A program made the position numbers and the translations under genes. A stretch of DNA of 29,417 bases from Flavobacteriales bacterium (GTDB lineage: Bacteria; Bacteroidota; Bacteroidia; Flavobacteriales; Crocinitomicaceae), in the NCBI GenBank assembly GCA_947375085.1, contig CANCEQ010000010.1, forward strand, positions 1-29,417. Reading direction: 5' to 3'. A model generated the notes under the pieces. It was not told the DNA's origin and did not search any database. It worked only from the letters and a program-made list of their open reading frames with translations. Positions 16,687 through 25,437 of this stretch are shown in pieces (within the stretch, counting starts at the first letter, position 1; every line of letters begins with the position of its first letter).

Positions 16687-16971
16687 ATGTCAGAAATTAC
16701 TCAAACTCCGGAAACAATCGAAAAAGAGATGATTGCATCATTGACATTTCACGATAATACCCCAATTAAACAGCATCCAGATTTAATGAGAAACATTGAG
16801 CAAGCAGTTACGCTTGGAAATGCTCATCATAGTAAAGTAACAATTATTTTTCAAGACGATTCTGGATTGAAAAGAGTTGATACAACACTTTGGGCAAATG
16901 GAGCTAAATTTATTTGTTTAAAAGGTGGTATTTGGATTCCAATTTCAAGAATTTTAGAAATTAAACTTTAA
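16687..16971 (+). CDS. Small uncharacterised protein (94 aa)
   Basis: This is a short, soluble, signal-free protein. The first half is mixed helical (ETIEKEMIASLTFHDNTP, then HPDLMRNIEQAVTLGNAHH) and the second half looks like a compact beta barrel (KVTIIFQDDSGLKRVDTTLW, then AKFICLKGGIWIPISRILEI). The C-terminal half, with a conserved-looking VDTTLW and IPISRILEIK, resembles small Bacteroidota proteins I have seen annotated only as hypothetical, with a Rof/Sm-like feel. I cannot assign a function. It has a possible promoter upstream and a good intrinsic terminator directly downstream (16990-17021), so it appears to be a monocistronic, well-delimited gene. That supports its being real. Confidence 0.75.
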   Translation: MSEITQTPETIEKEMIASLTFHDNTPIKQHPDLMRNIEQAVTLGNAHHSKVTIIFQDDSGLKRVDTTLWANGAKFICLKGGIWIPISRILEIKL

Positions 16972-16989
16972 AATAATATCGAAAAAGGG

Positions 16990-17025
16990 AGCCTGTTTTG
17001 CATTGCATTACAGGCTTTTTTATTT
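16990..17025 (+). terminator. Intrinsic terminator after the 94-residue protein gene
   Basis: AGCCTGT (16990-16996) pairs with ACAGGCT (17010-17016) around a 13-base loop and is followed by a TTTTTTATTTT tract. It begins 19 bases after the stop codon. Confidence 0.8.
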
Positions 17026-17082
17026 TATACATTTTTAACCTTTCTTATTGACTGAAGGATTATTTTACAAAATTTAAAATAT

Positions 17083-17090
17083 TACTTTTG
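17083..17090 (+). promoter_or_regulatory. Putative -7 box of the dsbD-like pair
   Basis: TACTTTTG matches TAnnTTTG, 17 bases before the ATG at 17108 and downstream of the terminator at 17016. It is the likely promoter for the two DsbD-type genes. A -33 element is not evident. Confidence 0.45.
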
Positions 17091-17107
17091 AATTAGCTTG
17101 TACAACT

Positions 17108-17536
17108 ATGAAAAAAATCACTTTACTTTTTGTTTTATTTTTTAGTCTAATTTCATTCTCACAGGAAAAGGTTGAGTGGAAAATCAACTTTAATGTAGTT
17201 TCAAGTACTATAGAAATTACAGCTGATATTGCTGAAGGATGGCATTTGTATAGTCAGCATATTAATCCAGAGGTTGGACCAATCCCAACTCAATTTAAAT
17301 TTACTCAGAATAAATCGATAGAATTAATAGGAGATATCATTGAAGGGACTCCAATTGAAAAATTTGATGAAAATTTTGAGGCAAAACTTACTTTTTTTGA
17401 GGGAAAATCTGTTTTTAATCAAAAAATAAAGGTAAATGCGCCTTCAGTTTTAGAATTACACGTTACTTTTATGGTTTGTAATGATGTTATGTGTTTACCT
17501 CCAGTAGAAAAACATTTATCAATTGAATTAAAATAA
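17108..17536 (+). CDS. Stand-alone DsbD N-terminal (alpha) domain protein, exported
   Basis: The 142-residue protein has a Sec signal peptide (MKKITLLFVLFFSLISFSQ) followed by one immunoglobulin-like domain of the DsbD N-terminal type. It carries EGWHLYSQHINPEVGPIPTQ (43-62) and the redox pair C124/C129 in VCNDVMCLPP. In E. coli the equivalent periplasmic DsbD alpha domain receives electrons from the membrane domain and passes them to substrates such as DsbC. Here it is a free periplasmic module. It is only 7 bases ahead of a full DsbD gene that has its own similar alpha domain, so the two are almost certainly co-transcribed. A plausible role is an additional electron acceptor for the same transporter; this is inference. 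Confidence 0.85.
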   Translation: MKKITLLFVLFFSLISFSQEKVEWKINFNVVSSTIEITADIAEGWHLYSQHINPEVGPIPTQFKFTQNKSIELIGDIIEGTPIEKFDENFEAKLTFFEGKSVFNQKIKVNAPSVLELHVTFMVCNDVMCLPPVEKHLSIELK

Positions 17537-17543
17537 AAAAAAC

Positions 17544-19595
17544 ATGAAAAAAGTAATTCTTAGTCTGTTTGCCTTATTCTTTACTGTTTCATTTTTATCA
17601 GCTCAAATTGAGTTAGGTGATTCTAAAGTGAAATGGAAATTTAGTGTTGACCAAAAAGGAGACGAAGCTGTTATTTCTTGTCAGATTTCTGTTGTCGATC
17701 ATTGGCATGTTGGACCAGCTCATGTTCCCAAAACAAGTTTTACATTACCTACAGTGTTGAACTTTAAAAAGTCCTCCAATTTTAAATTGTTAGGGGAAAT
17801 TTTAGAGCCAAAACCTATTTTTAAACATGATGAAGAAATTGGTGAAGATGTAGTTTATCATGAAGGAAGAGTTGTTTTAAAGCAAAAAATTAAAATTTTA
17901 TCTAAGAAAGATTTTACAATTGATGGACTTTTTTCTTTTCAAACTTGTAACGACGTAAAATGTTTGCCTCCTTTTGAATCAAACTTTTCTTTAAAATTGA
18001 AAGGTGTGTTAATAGAAGATGTAAATTCAACTAAAGATTCGGTCATCGAAAATGCAGCTGTTGTTTCTGATTTCGATGAAAGTGAAAATATTACTTCAAT
18101 TCATAAAGTAATTAAAGAAAATGAGGTGGTTATTGGAGTTGGGCATAAAAAAGAAGATAGATCTATGTGGACTATTTTTATTCTCTCATTTATTAGCGGT
18201 TTGGCTGCATTATTAACACCTTGTGTTTTTCCTATGATTCCGATGACAGTGAGCTTTTTTACTAAACAAAGTAAATCAAAAGCGCATGGTATTAAAAACG
18301 CTTTATTATATGGATTGTCAATTATTATTATTTACATTCTTTTAGGTACTGTTGTGACTCGTGTTTTTGGTGCTGAAGTTTTAAATGAAATGTCGACTAA
18401 TCCAACTTTTAACATTGTATTCTTTTTAATCTTAGCCATTTTTGCTATCTCATTTTTGGGTGCATTTGAAATTAGAATGCCTAATTCTTGGTTAAATAAA
18501 GCGGATAAAGCTTCAGATAGAGGAGGTGTAGTTGGGATTTTCTTTATGGCTTTAGCATTAGCTTTAGTTTCTTTTTCTTGTACCGGTCCAATTGTTGGAA
18601 CTCTTTTAGTAGAGGCTGCTTCGATTGGAGGTATAGCACCATTTGTTGGAATGTTCGGATTTTCAATAGCTTTAGCTTTACCATTTGGTTTGTTTGCAGC
18701 TTTCCCAGGATGGATGAATACATTACCTAAGTCAGGAGGCTGGTTAAATTCGGTAAAAGTAGTTTTAGGATTTTTAGAATTGGCTTTAGCTTTTAAATTC
18801 ATATCAAATGCAGATTTAGCTGTTCAAGGTCACTTTTTAGAAAGAGAATTATTTTTAGCTATTTGGATTGGTATTTTTAGTGTATTAGCATTGTATTTAT
18901 TCGGTTTTATTAAGTTGCCTCATGATAGTCCACTGGAAAGATTATCTGTTGGAAGAACTATATTCGGGACATTCGTTTTTATTTTTGTAATCTATATGAT
19001 TCCTGGTATGTTTGGGGCACCCTTAAAATTAATCAGTGCTTTTCCTCCACCTTCAAATTATAGCGAGTCTCCTTTAGGTTTTGGTAGTACAACTAATTCA
19101 ACTACTTCAAATCAAGAATTTATTGAAGGCACCCATTTAGGTCCTCAAGGTTTAATGGTGTTTGATGATTACGATTTAGCTTATGCTTATGCTCAAAAAG
19201 TAGACAAACCTTTGTTTGTAGATTTTACAGGTCATAACTGCGTCAATTGTCGAAAAATGGAAGAAAGTGTTTGGGGAGAAAAAGGAATTATTGAAAATTT
19301 AAGAGATAAAGTTGTTATCGTTTCATTGCATGTAGATGAAAGAATTCCTTTGCCAAACAGCGAACAAAAAGTTGTAGAATTAGTACCTGGAAGTAAGAAA
19401 TTATTAGAAACAACTGGAGATAAATGGATGTACATGGAAATCAGCAAATATAAAGCTGCATCTCAACCTTTTTATGTGATGTTAGGTCCAGATGGTAAAG
19501 ATTTACCAATTGGTTCAGCAGATTATGAACACCATAGTAATCCTAAAGATTTTAAAAAATGGATTGATAAAGGTTTGGAATTGTATAATAAGTAA
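17544..19595 (+). CDS. dsbD: Thiol:disulfide interchange protein DsbD (protein-disulfide reductase)
   Basis: The 683-residue inner-membrane protein moves reducing power from cytoplasmic thioredoxin to the periplasm. It has a signal peptide (cleavage near residue 20) and an N-terminal alpha domain with C135/C140 in TCNDVKCLPP. A linker follows, then a polytopic domain (about 210-495) with the membrane cysteines C227 (TPCVFP) and C346 (SCTGP). The C-terminal thioredoxin-like domain (about 535-683) has C566-V-N-C569 in FTGHNCVNCRKME. All six redox cysteines of the three-part relay are present. The neighbouring stand-alone alpha domain upstream is probably a partner. Likely clients are cytochrome c maturation or periplasmic isomerases. 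Confidence 0.94.
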   Translation: MKKVILSLFALFFTVSFLSAQIELGDSKVKWKFSVDQKGDEAVISCQISVVDHWHVGPAHVPKTSFTLPTVLNFKKSSNFKLLGEILEPKPIFKHDEEIGEDVVYHEGRVVLKQKIKILSKKDFTIDGLFSFQTCNDVKCLPPFESNFSLKLKGVLIEDVNSTKDSVIENAAVVSDFDESENITSIHKVIKENEVVIGVGHKKEDRSMWTIFILSFISGLAALLTPCVFPMIPMTVSFFTKQSKSKAHGIKNALLYGLSIIIIYILLGTVVTRVFGAEVLNEMSTNPTFNIVFFLILAIFAISFLGAFEIRMPNSWLNKADKASDRGGVVGIFFMALALALVSFSCTGPIVGTLLVEAASIGGIAPFVGMFGFSIALALPFGLFAAFPGWMNTLPKSGGWLNSVKVVLGFLELALAFKFISNADLAVQGHFLERELFLAIWIGIFSVLALYLFGFIKLPHDSPLERLSVGRTIFGTFVFIFVIYMIPGMFGAPLKLISAFPPPSNYSESPLGFGSTTNSTTSNQEFIEGTHLGPQGLMVFDDYDLAYAYAQKVDKPLFVDFTGHNCVNCRKMEESVWGEKGIIENLRDKVVIVSLHVDERIPLPNSEQKVVELVPGSKKLLETTGDKWMYMEISKYKAASQPFYVMLGPDGKDLPIGSADYEHHSNPKDFKKWIDKGLELYNK

Positions 19596-19674
19596 ATTAT
19601 CTATTGTATCCATCTCAAACTTTTACAATTTGTTACGGTTTTAAAATGAAAAAAAGAAGACGAGACAATAAGAA

Positions 19675-21771
19675 ATGAACGATTTTCTACAAACTCCAAT
19701 TGAATTTTTAAAAGGTGTTGGTCCGCAAAGGGCACAACTTCTTAGAAAAGAATTGGGGATTGTTTCTGTCGATGATTTAGTGAATTATTTCCCCTTTCGA
19801 TACGTCGATCGTTCTCAATATCATACCGTTTCAGAATTACCAACTTTGGATGGTCCTGCCCAATTAAAAGGAATGATTATTCATGTTTCTGAAAGACAGG
19901 TAGGGAAACAAACACGCTTAATCGCGAAATTTCAAGATCGGACTGGAATTATTGAATTGGTTTGGTTTCAAGGTGGAAAATGGATAAAACCATTATTGAA
20001 ATTGAATACCGAATTTCAAGTCTATGGTAAAGCAAAGTTTTTCGGTTCAAATTTTACGATTCCTCATCCTGAAATTATAGAATTTGAAAAAGTAAAATCT
20101 GAAAAAGGACTTCAAGCTGTTTATTCAAGTACCGAAAAACTGAACATGAATGGTTTAAGTTCTAAAGGTATTGCGAAAATCACAGCTCAATTAGTAGAAG
20201 TCCTAAAAGGGAAAATACAAGAAACGTTACCTCAATCGATTGTGAATGAATTAAGGTTAATGTCTCGAGAGGCTGCTTTGGTTCAAATTCATTGTCCAAC
20301 GGATGAAGCACGTGTTGCTTCAGCGAGAATACGTTTAAAATTTGAAGAATTATTCTTTCTTCAATTAGAAATGTTAATGAGGAAGCAAATCAGTATTCGT
20401 AAAACAGGTGGACATATATTTCCAGAAGTAGGATTTGCTTTTACTGAGTTTTATGAAAACCATTTGCCATTTGAATTAACAGGAGCTCAAAAAAGAGTTT
20501 TGAAAGAAATTAGAAAAGATTTCATGACGGGGCATCACATGAACCGATTATTACAGGGTGATGTTGGAAGTGGAAAGACTTTGGTAGCCTTATTAACGAT
20601 GTTGATGGGGATTGGAAATGGTTTTCAAGGAGCATTAATGGCTCCAACAGAAATTTTAGCGACTCAACATTTTGTGACCTTGTCGGATATGTTGAAAAAC
20701 ATGGATATAAAACTTGAACTTTTAACAGGTTCTGTTGGGAAGAAAGATAGGAGAAGAATTCATGAAGGATTAGAATCGGGTGAAATTCATATTTTAGTAG
20801 GAACTCATGCACTATTAGAAGATGTAGTTCAATTTAAAAATCTAGGGATTGTTGTAATTGATGAACAGCATCGTTTTGGGGTAGCACAAAGAGCGAGGAT
20901 GTGGAAGAAAAATACAATTCCACCACATGTTTTAGTAATGACAGCAACACCTATTCCAAGAACACTAGCCATGACGTTTTATGGAGATTTAGATGTGTCA
21001 GTAATTGATGAGCTACCTCCAGGAAGAAAATCGATAGAAACATCTCATCGTTTTGAAACCAATCGTTTAACCGTTTTTGGATTTATGAAATCTGAAATAG
21101 CAAAAGGAAGGCAGATTTATGTTGTTTATCCCTTAATTAAAGAATCAGAAACATTGGATTACAATAATTTAATGGATGGTTATGAAGCAATTTCTAGAAC
21201 TTTCCCATTACCGGATTATCGAGTTAGCATTGTTCATGGACAAATGAAAGCTGCTGACAAAGAATTTGAAATGCAACGATTTATGAAAGGTGAAACTCAA
21301 ATAATGGTTGCAACAACGGTAATTGAAGTTGGTGTTAATGTACCGAATGCATCTGTGATGATTATAGAAAGTTCAGAGCGTTTTGGTTTGTCACAATTAC
21401 ACCAATTAAGAGGTAGAGTAGGTAGGGGTGCTGAACAATCTTATTGTATTTTAATGACGGGAATAAAGTTGTCAAAAGAATCAAAAAAGCGATTGGAAAC
21501 AATGGTTAGAACAAACGATGGTTTCGAAATTGCAGAAGTAGATTTGGAATTGAGAGGTCCTGGAGACATTATGGGGACACAGCAAAGCGGTGAATTAGAT
21601 TTGAAAATAGCTGATTTAGCTAAAGATGGACAAATAGTAGTATTAGCGCGAGATAATGCTAGAAAAATAATAGAGGAAGATCCTTTTTTAGAAGAACCAA
21701 ATCATTCTTTAATACGCGAGAAATTACGTAAAATAATGAGGTCTAAACCGAATTGGAGTTCTATTTCTTAA
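19675..21771 (+). CDS. recG: ATP-dependent DNA helicase RecG
   Basis: The 698-residue enzyme remodels stalled replication forks and branch-migrates Holliday junctions. It has the N-terminal FLKGVGPQRAQLL (11-23), a wedge/OB domain (about 60-150; LKGMIIHVSERQ), and superfamily 2 helicase motifs. These are Walker A GDVGSGKT (295-302), DEQH box (396-399) in VVIDEQHRFGVAQRARMW, TATPIPRT (423-430), and motif VI QLRGRVGRGAEQSYC. The C-terminal GPGDIMGTQQSG is the RecG/TRG region. Length is normal. Its stop codon directly abuts that of the convergent ispE with no spacer, and no terminator hairpin is visible. Confidence 0.97.
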   Translation: MNDFLQTPIEFLKGVGPQRAQLLRKELGIVSVDDLVNYFPFRYVDRSQYHTVSELPTLDGPAQLKGMIIHVSERQVGKQTRLIAKFQDRTGIIELVWFQGGKWIKPLLKLNTEFQVYGKAKFFGSNFTIPHPEIIEFEKVKSEKGLQAVYSSTEKLNMNGLSSKGIAKITAQLVEVLKGKIQETLPQSIVNELRLMSREAALVQIHCPTDEARVASARIRLKFEELFFLQLEMLMRKQISIRKTGGHIFPEVGFAFTEFYENHLPFELTGAQKRVLKEIRKDFMTGHHMNRLLQGDVGSGKTLVALLTMLMGIGNGFQGALMAPTEILATQHFVTLSDMLKNMDIKLELLTGSVGKKDRRRIHEGLESGEIHILVGTHALLEDVVQFKNLGIVVIDEQHRFGVAQRARMWKKNTIPPHVLVMTATPIPRTLAMTFYGDLDVSVIDELPPGRKSIETSHRFETNRLTVFGFMKSEIAKGRQIYVVYPLIKESETLDYNNLMDGYEAISRTFPLPDYRVSIVHGQMKAADKEFEMQRFMKGETQIMVATTVIEVGVNVPNASVMIIESSERFGLSQLHQLRGRVGRGAEQSYCILMTGIKLSKESKKRLETMVRTNDGFEIAEVDLELRGPGDIMGTQQSGELDLKIADLAKDGQIVVLARDNARKIIEEDPFLEEPNHSLIREKLRKIMRSKPNWSSIS

Positions 21772-22581
21772 TTAGAACTCTAAAATAAGTTCTAAAATTT
21801 CAGCTTTGTCTTCAAAAGTTTTGTTCGGTTTCTTTTCGAAAATCCCAAACATTGTAGATCCACTTCCTGACATAGCAGCATAAATAGCACCTTCAGTATA
21901 TAAATTTTCTTTCACTTGATTTAATTCAGGATAAATTGCAAAAACTGTTTTTTCGAAATCATTTGTCAATTCATTTTTCCAAGTTGAAATTGGTTGAGAA
22001 ACAATTTCAGAAACGGTTTTAGATGAAGTAGAAAATTGAGCACCCGAATAAGCATCTTTTGTTCCTACATGCAATCCAATATTGATGATTTTCAAAAAAT
22101 AACCTTTCAAATCAAGATCAATTGGAGATAATATTTCGCCTCGTCCTTTAGCAACCTGAGTGCTGTTTTTAACAAAGAAAGGACAGTCACTTCCTAATCT
22201 GCTAGTCAATTCCTCCAATGTTGAATCTGAAAGATTTAAATTAAAAAGAGAATTAATTCCAGTTAAAACATAAGCAGCATCAGCAGATCCCCCACCAAGT
22301 CCACCACCCATTGGAATAATCTTTTTTAAATGAATGAAAATTGGGGGTATTTTATATTCGTCCTTCATTAATTCATATGCTTTAACACATAAGTTGGATG
22401 AAGTGTCTCCTGGTATAGGTATTCCAGTTTGTTGGAACTCAAAAGAATTCGCTGGTAAAATTTCCAAAATATCTGTAAAAGGAATTGGTGTCATTACTGT
22501 TTCCAATTCATGAAAACCATCTTCTCGTTTAAAAAGAATGTGAAGGCCTAAATTTATTTTTGCTGGAGGAAATAAAATCAT
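21772..22581 (-). CDS. ispE: 4-diphosphocytidyl-2-C-methyl-D-erythritol kinase IspE
   Basis: The 269-residue GHMP-superfamily kinase phosphorylates CDP-methylerythritol in the MEP isoprenoid pathway. It has the substrate-side PPAKINLGLHI (5-15; K8), the ATP loop PMGGGLGGGSADAA (90-103), the catalytic GSDCPFF (130-136; D132) and the C-terminal AAMSGSGSTMFGIF. Length is slightly short of the usual 280-290 but all motifs are intact. Its ATG is 4 bases from a TATATTTG -7 box, implying a leaderless mRNA. It is convergent with recG and divergent from accA. No other MEP gene is present in the window. Confidence 0.95.
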   Translation of the reverse strand: MILFPPAKINLGLHILFKREDGFHELETVMTPIPFTDILEILPANSFEFQQTGIPIPGDTSSNLCVKAYELMKDEYKIPPIFIHLKKIIPMGGGLGGGSADAAYVLTGINSLFNLNLSDSTLEELTSRLGSDCPFFVKNSTQVAKGRGEILSPIDLDLKGYFLKIINIGLHVGTKDAYSGAQFSTSSKTVSEIVSQPISTWKNELTNDFEKTVFAIYPELNQVKENLYTEGAIYAAMSGSGSTMFGIFEKKPNKTFEDKAEILELILEF

Positions 22582-22585
22582 GAAA

Positions 22586-22593
22586 CAAATATA
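22586..22593 (-). promoter_or_regulatory. Putative -7 box abutting the ispE start
   Basis: On the minus strand it reads TATATTTG, an exact TAnnTTTG match ending 4 bases before the ispE ATG. The 226-base gap 22582-22807 otherwise holds only the accA promoter region. Confidence 0.5.
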
Positions 22594-22778
22594 GGAAGTT
22601 GTTAATTAAAAAAAATCCTTTTAGACGAAATAAACTTGGATTGATTTAAATTACCTTTAATTCTTGATTCTTAAAGCCTTGTGTATGGATTATCAACATC
22701 TAAAAATTAAAGTCACTATTCTTATCATTTCGTTAACAAATAATTTTGAGAGTTCGAAAAATTAGAAAAGTATTTTAG

Positions 22779-22786
22779 TAACTTTG
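22779..22786 (+). promoter_or_regulatory. Putative -7 box of accA
   Basis: TAACTTTG, in the context agtaactttgcgc, matches TAnnTTTG and lies 21 bases before the accA ATG at 22808. The TAnnTTTGC form resembles strong Bacteroidota promoters. A TTTTG at 22744-22748 is too distant (30 bases) for a normal -33. Confidence 0.6.
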
Positions 22787-22807
22787 CGCTCTCAAAAAAG
22801 AAAATAA

Positions 22808-23761
22808 ATGGCAACATATTTAGACTTCGAAGAACCGATTAAAGCTTTAGAAGAACAAATCGAGCAAACAAAAGAGATTGGAGCAAGTGCTGATCTTGAC
22901 ATGACAGATAAAGTTCAGGCATTAGAAGAAAAGTTGGTAAAGGTAACGAAGGAAATTTTTTCTGGATTAACTCCTTGGCAACGTGTTCAACTATCTCGTC
23001 ACCCAGATAGACCATATACTTTAGCATATATCGATGCAATTACAAACGGAAATTTCCAAGAATTACACGGAGATAGAACGGTAAAAGATGATAAAGCCAT
23101 GATAGGTGGTTTTGGTTCTATTGATGGTCGTTCAGTGATGTTTATTGGTCAGCAAAAAGGAATTAATACGAAAATGCGTCAATACCGTAATTTTGGGATG
23201 CCTAATCCAGAAGGGTATAGAAAAGCATTACGTTTAATGAAATTGGCTGAAAAATTCAATAAACCAATCGTTACAATTATTGATACTCCAGGAGCTTTTC
23301 CAGGACTAGAAGCTGAAGAGCGTGGTCAAGGTGAAGCAATTGCTAGAAATATCTATGAAATGATGCGTTTGAAAGTTCCTGTAATTTGTATTATCATAGG
23401 TGAAGGAGCTTCTGGTGGTGCATTAGGTATTGGAGTTGGAGATAAAGTGGTGATGTTAGAGAATACTTGGTATTCGGTAATTTCTCCTGAATCTTGTTCT
23501 TCTATTTTATGGAGATCTTGGGATTTCAAAGAAAGAGCAGCAGACGCTTTAAAGTTGACTTCAGTTGATATGAAACGTTTAAAGTTGGTTGACGATGTAA
23601 TTAAAGAACCATTAAGTGGAGCGCACCGTCATCAAAAAGAAATGTTTGCTACTGTGAAAAAATCAATTGTAAAATATTTGAAAGAATTAGACACAGTTGA
23701 ACCAGAACAAAGAATTAACGATCGTATTGAGAAATTCTGCTCAATGGGAGTTTGGAAATAA
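22808..23761 (+). CDS. accA: Acetyl-CoA carboxylase carboxyltransferase subunit alpha
   Basis: The 317-residue crotonase-fold subunit pairs with AccD to move the carboxyl group from carboxybiotin to acetyl-CoA, giving malonyl-CoA for fatty acid synthesis. Visible landmarks are the N-terminal [15 protein letters not shown], the [11 protein letters not shown] region (65-75), [20 protein letters not shown] (159-178), and the oxyanion-hole region [17 protein letters not shown] (198-214). [13 protein letters not shown] (225-237) is also typical. Length is normal (about 315-320). It has its own -7 box and is followed by an intrinsic terminator, so it is probably monocistronic. accD and the carrier protein are not in the window. 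Confidence 0.97.
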   Translation: MATYLDFEEPIKALEEQIEQTKEIGASADLDMTDKVQALEEKLVKVTKEIFSGLTPWQRVQLSRHPDRPYTLAYIDAITNGNFQELHGDRTVKDDKAMIGGFGSIDGRSVMFIGQQKGINTKMRQYRNFGMPNPEGYRKALRLMKLAEKFNKPIVTIIDTPGAFPGLEAEERGQGEAIARNIYEMMRLKVPVICIIIGEGASGGALGIGVGDKVVMLENTWYSVISPESCSSILWRSWDFKERAADALKLTSVDMKRLKLVDDVIKEPLSGAHRHQKEMFATVKKSIVKYLKELDTVEPEQRINDRIEKFCSMGVWK

Positions 23762-23807
23762 GATTGATTTAAAATTTGAATATTTCAAATTCTAGATTTA
23801 TGAATTT

Positions 23808-23843
23808 AAACAACCGGTGTTTTACATCGGTTGTTTTAGTTTT
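23808..23843 (+). terminator. Intrinsic terminator of accA
   Basis: AAACAACCGGTGT (23808-23820) pairs with ACATCGGTTGTTT (23824-23836) with one G-T wobble and a 3-base loop, then TTTTAGTTTT. A smaller AATTTGAA/TTCAAATT inverted repeat lies just before it. Confidence 0.85.
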
Positions 23844-23898
23844 AGAGTAATAAATAAAATAATAACAAGGATTTATTCTTTGGTTTAAAATAGAACAT

Positions 23899-24708
23899 AT
23901 GAGATCAATTATTGAAGCAGCATGGGAAAACCGTGAATTATTGAAACAACAAGATACAATCGATGCAATTAATCATGTAATTGAAGATATTGATAAAGGA
24001 ATACTAAGAGTAGCAGAACCAGCTGATAACGGAGAATGGATTGTGAACGAATGGGTTAAGAAAGCAGTTGTGATGTATTTTCCAATTCGTCAAATGGAAA
24101 CAATTGAGGTTGGTCCATTTGAGTTTCATGATAAAATGGCACTTAAAACAAACTACAAAGAATTAGGTGTGAGGGTTGTGCCTCCGGCAGTTGCACGTTA
24201 TGGTGCTTTTATTGCTTCTGGAGTAATATTAATGCCTTCTTATGTAAATATTGGGGCATATGTTGATGCTGGTACAATGGTAGATACATGGGCAACAGTT
24301 GGATCATGTGCTCAAATTGGTAAGAATGTTCATTTAAGTGGTGGTGTAGGTATTGGTGGTGTTTTAGAGCCTTTACAAGCTGCGCCAGTTGTAATTGAAG
24401 ATGGTGCTTTTATTGGTTCTAGATGTATTGTAGTCGAGGGAGTTAGAGTAGGGAAGGAAGCTGTTTTGGGAGCAAATGTTGTATTGACAAAATCAACTAA
24501 AATTATTGATGTTTCTGGAACCTCTCCAGTAGAGCATGTTGGTTATGTTCCAGAAAGAAGTGTTGTTATCCCGGGTTCATACACAAAGAAATTTCCAGCA
24601 GGAGATTTTCAAGTACCATGTGCTTTAATTATTGGACAAAGAAAGGCTTCTACAGATTTAAAAACTTCGCTGAATGATGCTCTGAGAGAGCACAATGTTG
24701 CAGTTTAA
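23899..24708 (+). CDS. dapD: 2,3,4,5-tetrahydropyridine-2,6-dicarboxylate N-succinyltransferase
   Basis: The 269-residue enzyme transfers succinyl from succinyl-CoA to tetrahydrodipicolinate in the succinylase branch of meso-diaminopimelate and lysine synthesis. An N-terminal helical domain (MRSIIEAAWENRELL) is followed by a left-handed beta-helix of hexapeptide repeats (about 100-230). Examples are GAYVDAGTMVDTWATVGSCA, NVHLSGGVGIGG and GAFIGSRCIVVEGVRVG. The tail FPAGDFQVPCALIIGQR is typical of DapD. Length matches the family (about 270). It has no obvious Shine-Dalgarno and is closed by a strong bidirectional terminator. It serves peptidoglycan precursor supply in the cytoplasm. Confidence 0.96.
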   Translation: MRSIIEAAWENRELLKQQDTIDAINHVIEDIDKGILRVAEPADNGEWIVNEWVKKAVVMYFPIRQMETIEVGPFEFHDKMALKTNYKELGVRVVPPAVARYGAFIASGVILMPSYVNIGAYVDAGTMVDTWATVGSCAQIGKNVHLSGGVGIGGVLEPLQAAPVVIEDGAFIGSRCIVVEGVRVGKEAVLGANVVLTKSTKIIDVSGTSPVEHVGYVPERSVVIPGSYTKKFPAGDFQVPCALIIGQRKASTDLKTSLNDALREHNVAV

Positions 24709-24726
24709 ATATATTGAGGTAGTATA

Positions 24727-24768
24727 AAAAAACAAAAGGTTGACTTTTAAGTCAACCTTTTGTTTTTT
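24727..24768. terminator. Bidirectional terminator between dapD and the barrel gene
   Basis: GGTTGACTT (24738-24746) pairs perfectly with AAGTCAACC (24749-24757). The flanking AAAAAACAAAA and TTTTGTTTTTT extend the pairing and give a T-tract in either direction. It lies 18 bases after dapD and 15 bases from the convergent barrel gene, so it can end both transcripts. Confidence 0.9.
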
Positions 24769-24783
24769 AAATATTATATGAAA

Positions 24784-25437
24784 TTACTGAATCTTAACGG
24801 AAACACCAGCAGATAATAACGGTCCGCCTAATCCCATTTCCATATTCATCCCCACATTCGGATTGAAATAATATCTTAAGCCTGTGCAGATTCTCAATGA
24901 AACTGGAATTAAAGTTAAATTACTTAAGGCAGAAGTGTATACGTCATTAACTTCAACTCCATTTAGCCAATATTTTCTGAAGCGATTATTTGTTCCTACG
25001 CCAACACCAAAATATCCATCAAGATTTGGATTTGAGATATCGAAATGAAAGTTAAATCTAGCTTGAAGTCTAATTCTTTGCATTAATCTTTCTGCATTAT
25101 TAGTAGTTGTTGCTACAGTATATGTTGATACACTTGTCCAAGTGGTGTCATGTTGAGTATCAGTGTAGGATATACGATTGGAATTATAGATAAAATCTAA
25201 ACCTACTCCAACTTTATCACTTACCATATATTCTGCTCTGATTCCAGCTGGCCCCATACCTGTAGCTTTGTAATTAGAAGTAGAAGAACTATTTTCAATT
25301 GATTTGTAGAATGATTTGCCAAAATTTGGGAAGCCATAATAAGGATCTACTATAATGTTTCCTTGTATGTTTGCTTGTCCAAATAAATTCGTAGCTATTG
25401 CTATAATACCAACAATTGTAAGTAAAGTTTTTTTCAT
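24784..25437 (-). CDS. Outer-membrane beta-barrel protein, paralogue A
   Basis: The 217-residue protein has a signal peptide (MKKTLLTIVGIIAIATNLFG) and alternating strand patterns ending in an aromatic-poor barrel closure, GLGGPLLSAGVSVKIQ. Repeating features are PYYGFPNFGKSFYKS (33-47), GPAGIRAEYMVSDKVGVGLDF, RLQARFNFHFDISNPNLDGY and RICTGLRYYFNPNVGMNMEMG. It looks like a small porin-like barrel of about 8-10 strands, and the Ser/Thr-rich segments (for example ENSSSTSNYKATG) are probably extracellular loops. No specific function is recognisable. It is in tandem with a clear paralogue (25483-26145), and its start codon lies in a 16-bp perfect inverted repeat. Confidence 0.8.
   Translation of the reverse strand: MKKTLLTIVGIIAIATNLFGQANIQGNIIVDPYYGFPNFGKSFYKSIENSSSTSNYKATGMGPAGIRAEYMVSDKVGVGLDFIYNSNRISYTDTQHDTTWTSVSTYTVATTTNNAERLMQRIRLQARFNFHFDISNPNLDGYFGVGVGTNNRFRKYWLNGVEVNDVYTSALSNLTLIPVSLRICTGLRYYFNPNVGMNMEMGLGGPLLSAGVSVKIQ

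Noticed and set aside
18332..18802. 156-codon minus-strand ORF opposite dsbD
   Set aside because: It is antisense to the membrane domain of dsbD, has a biased lysine/asparagine/proline composition expected from the reverse complement, and lacks a start context.
23772..23792. AATTTGAA/TTCAAATT hairpin after accA
   Set aside because: Short and AT-only; the strong terminator at 23808-23843 explains transcript ending.
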